Positions 6,677 to 10,664 of a stretch of DNA of 10,664 nt are shown piece by piece. The notes under the pieces are model-generated. The model was not told the DNA's origin. It saw only the letters and a list, made by a program, of their open reading frames with translations, and searched no databases. Positions within the stretch are counted from its first letter, which is position 1; every line of letters starts with the position of its first letter. The translations under genes were made by a program, and so were the position numbers. Origin of the DNA: Euperipatoides rowelli (Eukaryota > Onychophora > Udeonychophora > Euonychophora > Peripatopsidae). The DNA lies in the NCBI GenBank assembly GCA_003024985.2, contig PXIH01S0012882.1, one strand, 5' to 3'.

Positions 6677-7731
6677 GGATTTATGGATTTTGTGAAAGCT
6701 TTTGACGGAGTTGATCATAAGAGCTTGGTAAGTATATTGAAGAAGATAGGAATTGGTGGAAAGGACCAAACAATTATAAGCAACCTGTACAAAAGACAAA
6801 CAGCAGCATTTAGAATAAAATAATAATTTCATTGGTTGGTTTGAAGTAAACTGTGGTGCAAAGTAAGGATGATTATGGTCTTTTTCATTTTTCAACATGT
6901 AGAGTGAAGAAATTATTGATGTAGCACTAAATGACATTGACAGAATAAGAATAGGAGGAAAGAACTTCAATAGAATATGGTATGACATTGCCATTCCCAC
7001 AGCAAGTAAGGCAGACCTGGAAAGACCCTTGCTAATATAATAGGAGCACAAAACAGTTTGAAAATCAACATAAGAAAGACAAAAACCGGTGATTGGTATC
7101 AAAGGAAACATTATATGCAAAATAAAAATTGAAGGAAAAATAGTAGAACTAGTGAAGGAATTTAGATATTTGGGCAGTTTGGTAAGGGAAGGTGGAAGAA
7201 TCACAAAAGAAGTCTGAACAAGGATAGGAATGGCAAAATTTGCATTTTGGAAACAAACGAACTTCTAAGAAAGATTTAAAATTGAAGATGTTAAAATGCT
7301 ATGTTTGGTTCGTATGGATGTGAGACTTGGACTTTAACCAAAGACTTGGAAAAGAAGATTAATGTTCTTGATATCTGGTGTACAAGAAGAATGTTGAAAA
7401 TGAAATGGACAGATTTGATTAGAAAATAATGAAGTAGTGTGGAAAAGATGGGGAGGNGGTTATTGGCTTTTGGATGAAGTAAGGAAGAAGAAATGGAAAT
7501 ATGCCAACCATGTTCATAGAGGATCTGCAGGAATTAGACTAGTAACAGCACTTGAGGAAATGATAGAAAGGGAAGAAGAAGAGAAAGACCAAGAAGAGAA
7601 TCATTGGATGACATTCACTGGAAAGAGTTTGACAATTATGCGTACATAGGATCAGCATCATATGACAGCCTAGACTCCCCCTAGATATTATATAGGCTAT
7701 ATACTGTATAATGACCTTTGCAAAGGTCATT
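6677..7731 (+). mobile_element. Third LINE remnant: endonuclease-reverse-transcriptase type, 5'-truncated
   Basis: 6677-6820 encodes FMDFVKAFDGVDH, the [Y/F]xDFxKAFDxVDH motif with a catalytic Asp, then IISNLYKRQTAAFRIK. After a stop, WFEVNCGA (about 6838-6862) fits the xGVRQG approach, and SEEIIDVALNDIDR with IGGKNFNRIWYDIAI (6903-6990) fits the region of the YADD box. The box is reduced to Y-D, as if six bases were lost. LKINIRKTKTG, EFRYLGSLVREGG, YGCETWTLTK and INVLDIWCTRRMLKMKWTD follow up to about 7425. Then come LLDEVRKKKWKYANHVHRGS and ALEEMIE, and the final frame ends SYDSLDSP with TAG at 7682-7684. This order matches the C-terminal half of 'endonuclease-reverse transcriptase' LINE proteins of animals. 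Several frame changes and stops make it a pseudogene. The 3' part ends at a 22-bp palindrome. The clade is uncertain. Confidence 0.88.
7710..7731. repeat. Perfect 22-bp palindrome at the LINE 3' end
   Basis: AATGACCTTTGC and its complement form an uninterrupted palindrome centred between 7720 and 7721. It lies about 25 bp after the stop codon of the plus-strand LINE remnant and marks its likely 3' terminus. Conserved 3' stem structures help several LINE families recognise their own RNA; a role here is inference. It is unusual among the LINE sequence around it in having no mismatch. Confidence 0.8.
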
Positions 7732-8496
7732 TTTACAATGATTAAAAGACTTGAATTTATTAAAAGGAATGTTAATCAATTCATTACTGCAGACATTTTT
7801 TTATTATCATAGTAAAATTATATTGGTTTTCTCTTTTATTTTTTTTATTTCCAATAGCAAATTCTAGTGCTAAATTATTAAGTAATGCAATAAAATTATA
7901 AAATCTTATTTATTCAGTAACTATGTTTTCAGATTATGTATTTATGAGTTTTAACATTTATATTCAAAAGGTGCATAGTTTTTTTTTATAAAAGGTTTAT
8001 ATTTAAATTTTCTTTTCTTTTCTTTTTTTTTTTTTTTAAAGAAAATTCTCACCGTTAAACTAACAAAAACACTGCTGGCTCATTAAGTATAGTCTTTTTT
8101 TTAAAAAAATCTCTTACTGTTTGCTTCAGTTAATACGATTAAAATATGTCTACACGTCTATTCGTTTATTTAAATATAATGAATCCAGTCAATTCTTAAA
8201 AATAGAGAATTTGAAAGAGAAGGAAAAAAATACAAGCATTAACATTTTAATTTTATTTATGAAATGAATTGAATCTAATTAATTTTGAAAAAAAAAAAAT
8301 ATTGTCATTTTTTTTTTCAAAGTCTATGAATAAATTAAGTAAAAATTGAAAAGCTGAATTAGCCCATGTCATTGTAAATTGAATGAGACAATAGTTGTAT
8401 CCTTTGCGGTGTGGCATGCTGTCGTTTCTTGTATGTGGAAGCACAAAGCGTGAGAGAAATATAAATATTAGACTTTTGTGAAATATTTTTCCAATA
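7732..8496. other. AT-rich stretch, no gene
   Basis: No gene or mobile element is recognised. A polypyrimidine tract (TTTTC units, then a T run) lies at 8008-8037, and A and T runs occur around 8098-8108 and 8287-8320. The short minus-strand open frame over 8253-8444 has no recognisable features. Confidence 0.5.
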
Positions 8497-8544
8497 AAAA
8501 ATCACATTTCAATTATTTCAAACGTTTAAAATAATGTGATTTTT
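8497..8544. repeat. Perfect 12-bp inverted repeat, 24-bp loop
   Basis: AAAAATCACATT (8497-8508) and AATGTGATTTTT (8533-8544) are exact complements. The loop contains AAACGTTTAAAAT. It could be a remnant of a small MITE; no target duplication is evident. Confidence 0.7.
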
Positions 8545-8610
8545 AAATTTTTATTTTTAACTCTCTTAGATTTATGTTGTCACTATTTATTTGTTTGTAA
8601 CCTGAGTAGG

Positions 8611-8646
8611 TATAAAAGGGGGTTTCTCGCTTACCAACCATTCAGA
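8611..8646 (+). promoter_or_regulatory. Candidate Pol II core promoter: TATA box plus initiator-like site
   Basis: TATAAAAG at 8611-8618 is followed by a moderately GC-rich stretch and by TTCAGATT. Its TCAGA (8642-8646) resembles the arthropod TCAGT initiator. The presumptive +1 A at 8644 is 33 bp from the first T of the TATA box, close to the canonical 30-33 bp. No DPE is obvious. The first downstream ATG (8675) opens a frame of only seven codons, and no recognisable exon follows, so the product is unknown. The block could equally be the U3/R part of a solo LTR, which often starts TGTTG (there is one at 8576) and uses such promoters. A chance match in AT-rich DNA remains possible. Confidence 0.4.
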
Positions 8647-8669
8647 TTCTACCACTCAATACATTGGGG

Positions 8670-8740
8670 CAACAATGCTTTTACTCACAATGCATTGAGG
8701 CTATGATATCACCCAACAATGCTTTTATCCATAAGCATTG
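8670..8740 (+). repeat. Two copies of CAACAATGCTTTTA with local hairpin
   Basis: CAACAATGCTTTTA occurs exactly at 8670-8683 and 8714-8727. The second copy forms a perfect 8-bp hairpin, CAATGCTT (8717-8724) with AAGCATTG (8733-8740). The first has a looser CAATGC/GCATTG pair. The duplication lies directly downstream of the candidate transcription start. Confidence 0.7.
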
Positions 8741-8771
8741 CAAATAGATTTGTATACCTCATGACAACATA

Positions 8772-8794
8772 TTCGGAAATATTCTGGAATATTT
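8772..8794. promoter_or_regulatory. Heat-shock-element-like phased pentamers, cluster 1
   Basis: At strict 5-bp spacing the triplets are TTC (8772), AAA (8777), TTC (8782), GAA (8787) and TTT (8792). This is three exact and two one-mismatch units of the alternating nGAAn/nTTCn pattern bound by heat-shock factor trimers. A consensus AP-1 word, TGACTCA, lies 20 bp further on at 8814-8820, and an octamer ATTTGCAT at 8831-8838. All of these are sequence matches only, about 150 bp downstream of the candidate start instead of upstream of it. Confidence 0.35.
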
Positions 8795-8865
8795 GACCAT
8801 TTATGTGAATGTGTGACTCAGTTGCATATAATTTGCATATTTAATGAGTTTGTTATGTCATCATG

Positions 8866-8913
8866 GAAATTCCCAGACATTTCCCAACATTTCCAGAAAT
8901 TTCCGAAGTTTTC
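8866..8913. promoter_or_regulatory. Extended heat-shock-element-like array, ten phased positions
   Basis: At uninterrupted 5-bp phase from 8866 the triplets read GAA, TCC, GAC, TTC, AAC, TTC, GAA, TTC, AAG, TTC. Six fit the alternating GAA/TTC pattern exactly, two have one mismatch and two have two mismatches. The best part, 8891-8903, is TTCnnGAAnnTTC, a complete three-unit element. The array also reads as a degenerate 10-bp tandem repeat (CATTTCCCAA, CATTTCCAGA, AATTTCCGAA), so simple-repeat origin is the main alternative to selection for factor binding. Confidence 0.4.
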
Positions 8914-8998
8914 AGATGCTGTCATCACATTTGTGTATTCATTAATTTAATGTAATTTCTAAAGTTTGCGTTTGGCAAACTATTGAAATGTTCAGGAA

Positions 8999-9132
8999 TA
9001 TTACCCAGAATGCAGTGGGGATCATTTGCAATGTATTTTGGGTATTTTTGAAAAATACCTGATGATGGCCAAAATCCAAGATGGTGTCAATTTTTTTATA
9101 GAAATTTGTTCAGCAATGAATTCTGGGTAATA
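8999..9132. repeat. 13-bp inverted repeats around a small palindrome
   Basis: TATTACCCAGAAT (8999-9011) and ATTCTGGGTAATA (9120-9132) are exact complements 134 bp apart end to end. Between them, GGTATTTTT (9041-9049) and AAAAATACC (9051-9059) form a 9-bp hairpin with one loop base, and the TTTTGGGTAT word at 9036-9045 resembles the right arm. The unit could be a very small DNA element; no ORF or target duplication is seen. Confidence 0.6.
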
Positions 9133-9333
9133 TGAGATAATTCACCATAATGGCAAGCATTAAACCTTCCTAAGATCAACACTTGAGGAACTCTATTGGA
9201 GCATGAGAACTGGAGAATTTTACTTTGGTCATACCATTTGACCCATAGCACTCTGCCCTATAGGAATGATGTGATCCAGTTGACTATGGACGGTATTGGT
9301 ATTAATGAAGGGTTAATGAATATAGGTGTGTGG

Positions 9334-9534
9334 TTTATGTTAAGCTGAGTTGAAGAATTGTTAAGGGATAATGGTTCATGAATATATGTTAGTTTATAAT
9401 ATTAAGCTAAGTTGATGATTGGTTCTGATTTGTTCTTGGCTTGTTCTTTATAATGTTAAGCGGAGTTGATTAATCGTCAATTAAATAAATGATTGGTGAA
9501 TAGAAGCTTGACTTTATTTTGTTAACAGAGTTGA
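9334..9534 (+). repeat. Degenerate tandem repeat, four copies of TTTATnnTGTTAAGCnGAGTTGA
   Basis: The conserved core occurs at 9334-9353, 9393-9415, 9447-9469 and 9513-9534, spaced 59, 54 and 66 bp. Between cores, words such as ATGATTGGT are shared between copies 2 and 3. Copy 4 has AACAGAG in place of AAGCNGAG. The variable spacing and divergence suggest an old minisatellite. Confidence 0.75.
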
Positions 9535-10146
9535 TAAACAGAAAGTTTGAGCAGATTTGTAAATATTGTCCTTAATTTTAAAAAGTAAAAATAATCTTGT
9601 GAATTTTTAACAATAATGAAAATATCCTAATGTTTGCTACTCCTTTAATCTGATTTCATTAATACTTGTAATACAGATAAATGAATGGTTGAGAATGATA
9701 TAATCCAAACTCATCATGATTGGGTGCGTTCTCCGGGGTGAAGATTCACGTTCATGGATCACCAAAGATTTCTATCTTGAGCTCTTCTTTTTAATACAGA
9801 AAATTTCCTGATGTTAGAAGAGTGATTTGAAAGTTAAAGAGGTTTATCAATGCCTATTTCAAGATTCATTGATTTATGTGTATTTTTGTATAAAAATGCT
9901 TGTTTAATTAATCAATTTTTTATATTCGGTCCATAAATACATCAAAATTCGACTTTTATGGCCAATATGTAGCAAAATATAAATCCGCTACTGATGTCGC
10001 GTCTATAATTTTGCCTGATAAATATTGTGTGGTTTCCAGTAATAGTCGTATAGTTGTCAGACAAGACGAGCCGTTACGAACGCCTAAAAACGGGTGACAC
10101 TAAGTCCCATTTACCGTATTAATAGCATTATTTTTAAATCTACAGT
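9535..10146. other. Non-coding stretch, nothing recognised
   Basis: No gene, mobile element or clear repeat is seen. A locally GC-richer piece (about 9722-9790) contains a 35-codon plus-strand open stretch (9704-9811). It resembles no protein I know and has no start context worth annotating. Confidence 0.5.
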
Positions 10147-10176
10147 CCTAACCTTATCCTGAACCCTAACTTCAAC
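10147..10176. repeat. Degenerate (CCTAAC)n tract in six-base register
   Basis: Five consecutive hexamers read CCTAAC, CTTATC, CTGAAC, CCTAAC, TTCAAC. They keep a 6-bp register resembling the complement of TTAGGG telomeric DNA. It is short and diverged, so it may be an interstitial telomeric remnant or coincidence. Confidence 0.4.
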
Positions 10177-10664
10177 TACGTATTAAACACACCATGCCTC
10201 AACACTAGGATAATCTAGAGGTGAAATAATCCTTTTTTGGTTGATTTCGATAATTTGAGGCTACTTCCGGCCATTTGGCATATATGATTGAAATAGATGC
10301 GCAGATGTTAAAAACGCGGTAAAATGGGAATTTGTTATGCCTGCTAGAATGTAGTAAATGTAGGCTACTATGTAGATCAATGATTCAAAGCCTAGTTTTT
10401 TTTATTTACATTCAGTGGTTTTTATAATGGCAGCTCAAAATAAACACAAGCCATTAACAGTTTTTATTTGCATTAAAAAATATAATCTCTACGAATGTTT
10501 AAAAAATATTATTAAAAACTTTGGAAATAATAATAAATTTGTTCTCATTATCACGTAAAGTTAATAAGCTAACGTATAAAAGCCTCCCAGAGGTTTTTTT
10601 TTTTTTCTTTCTTAAAATTGACTTCAATCCCAAGAATTGTCTCAAAATTTTATGGATTTTATAT
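10177..10664. other. Non-coding stretch to the window end
   Basis: No gene is recognised. A TATAAAAG word occurs at 10575-10582 without an initiator-like site at the right distance. A T14 run follows at about 10593-10606. Confidence 0.5.

Noticed and set aside
6674-7204. 176-codon minus-strand open frame, the longest in the window
   Set aside because: It is antisense to the plus-strand LINE remnant, whose sense frames carry clear reverse-transcriptase motifs. The antisense translation has none.
2573-7457. Ambiguous bases at 2573, 2580, 6400 and 7457
   Set aside because: Single N calls beside A/T-rich or low-complexity sequence look like sequencing or assembly uncertainty and have no biological meaning by themselves.
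7539-7730. 63-codon minus-strand open frame
   Set aside because: Antisense shadow of the LINE C-terminal region and 3' palindrome.
9704-9811. 35-codon open stretch in a GC-richer piece as a possible exon
   Set aside because: Too short, unrecognised, and without convincing splice sites.
10575-10582. Second TATAAAAG word as a promoter
   Set aside because: There is no initiator-like site 30-33 bp downstream, where a T run lies instead, and no exon follows within the window.

Overview
The window looks like intergenic DNA from an AT-rich animal genome, most likely an invertebrate. The evidence is a strongly AT-biased base composition with long homopolymer runs, eukaryotic micro- and minisatellites, decayed non-LTR retrotransposons (LINEs), a TTAA-flanked piggyBac-type element and a fold-back element. 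There is no ribosome-binding-site or operon organisation. An insect such as a hemipteran is plausible from the style of the LINEs and of the TATA/initiator pair. A short degenerate tract in a six-base telomere-like register is neutral or weakly against that, so I do not name a species. I found no intact protein-coding gene, tRNA or rRNA.

Layout. 1-414: compound trinucleotide microsatellite with T at the second position of 125 consecutive triplets. 424-1135: AT-rich DNA with a dispersed, partly inverted 25-bp word. 1136-1248: 17-bp minisatellite with stray half-units downstream. 1704-2009: cluster of GTGACAC words ending in a hAT-like terminus. 2263-3292: non-autonomous piggyBac-like element of about 1.02 kb with matching ends, a duplicated right end and an internal tandem repeat of about 195 bp. 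3327-3780: minus-strand LINE reverse-transcriptase remnant next to a (TTA)n tract. 3840-4212: inverted-repeat element whose core is a tandem array of three long hairpins. 4213-5838: mostly non-coding, with a GAGGCCCTAGGCAA-like repeat and a small GC-richer patch.

5839-6670 (minus) and 6677-7731 (plus) hold two unrelated LINE remnants, 5'-truncated and facing away from each other from a junction near 6670-6677. The plus-strand one ends in a perfect 22-bp palindrome. 7732-8610 is AT-rich filler with one hairpin. 8611-8646 is a well-spaced TATA box and initiator-like site. It is followed by a small repeat, two 5-bp-phased arrays resembling heat-shock elements (8772-8794 and 8866-8913), a pair of 13-bp inverted repeats, and a degenerate four-copy tandem repeat (9334-9534). 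The rest contains a 30-bp telomere-like tract and otherwise nothing recognisable.

The parts do not work together as a gene system; this is a patchwork of decayed mobile elements and repeats. The items most worth checking are the TTAA element, the hairpin array and the TATA/phased-pentamer region.
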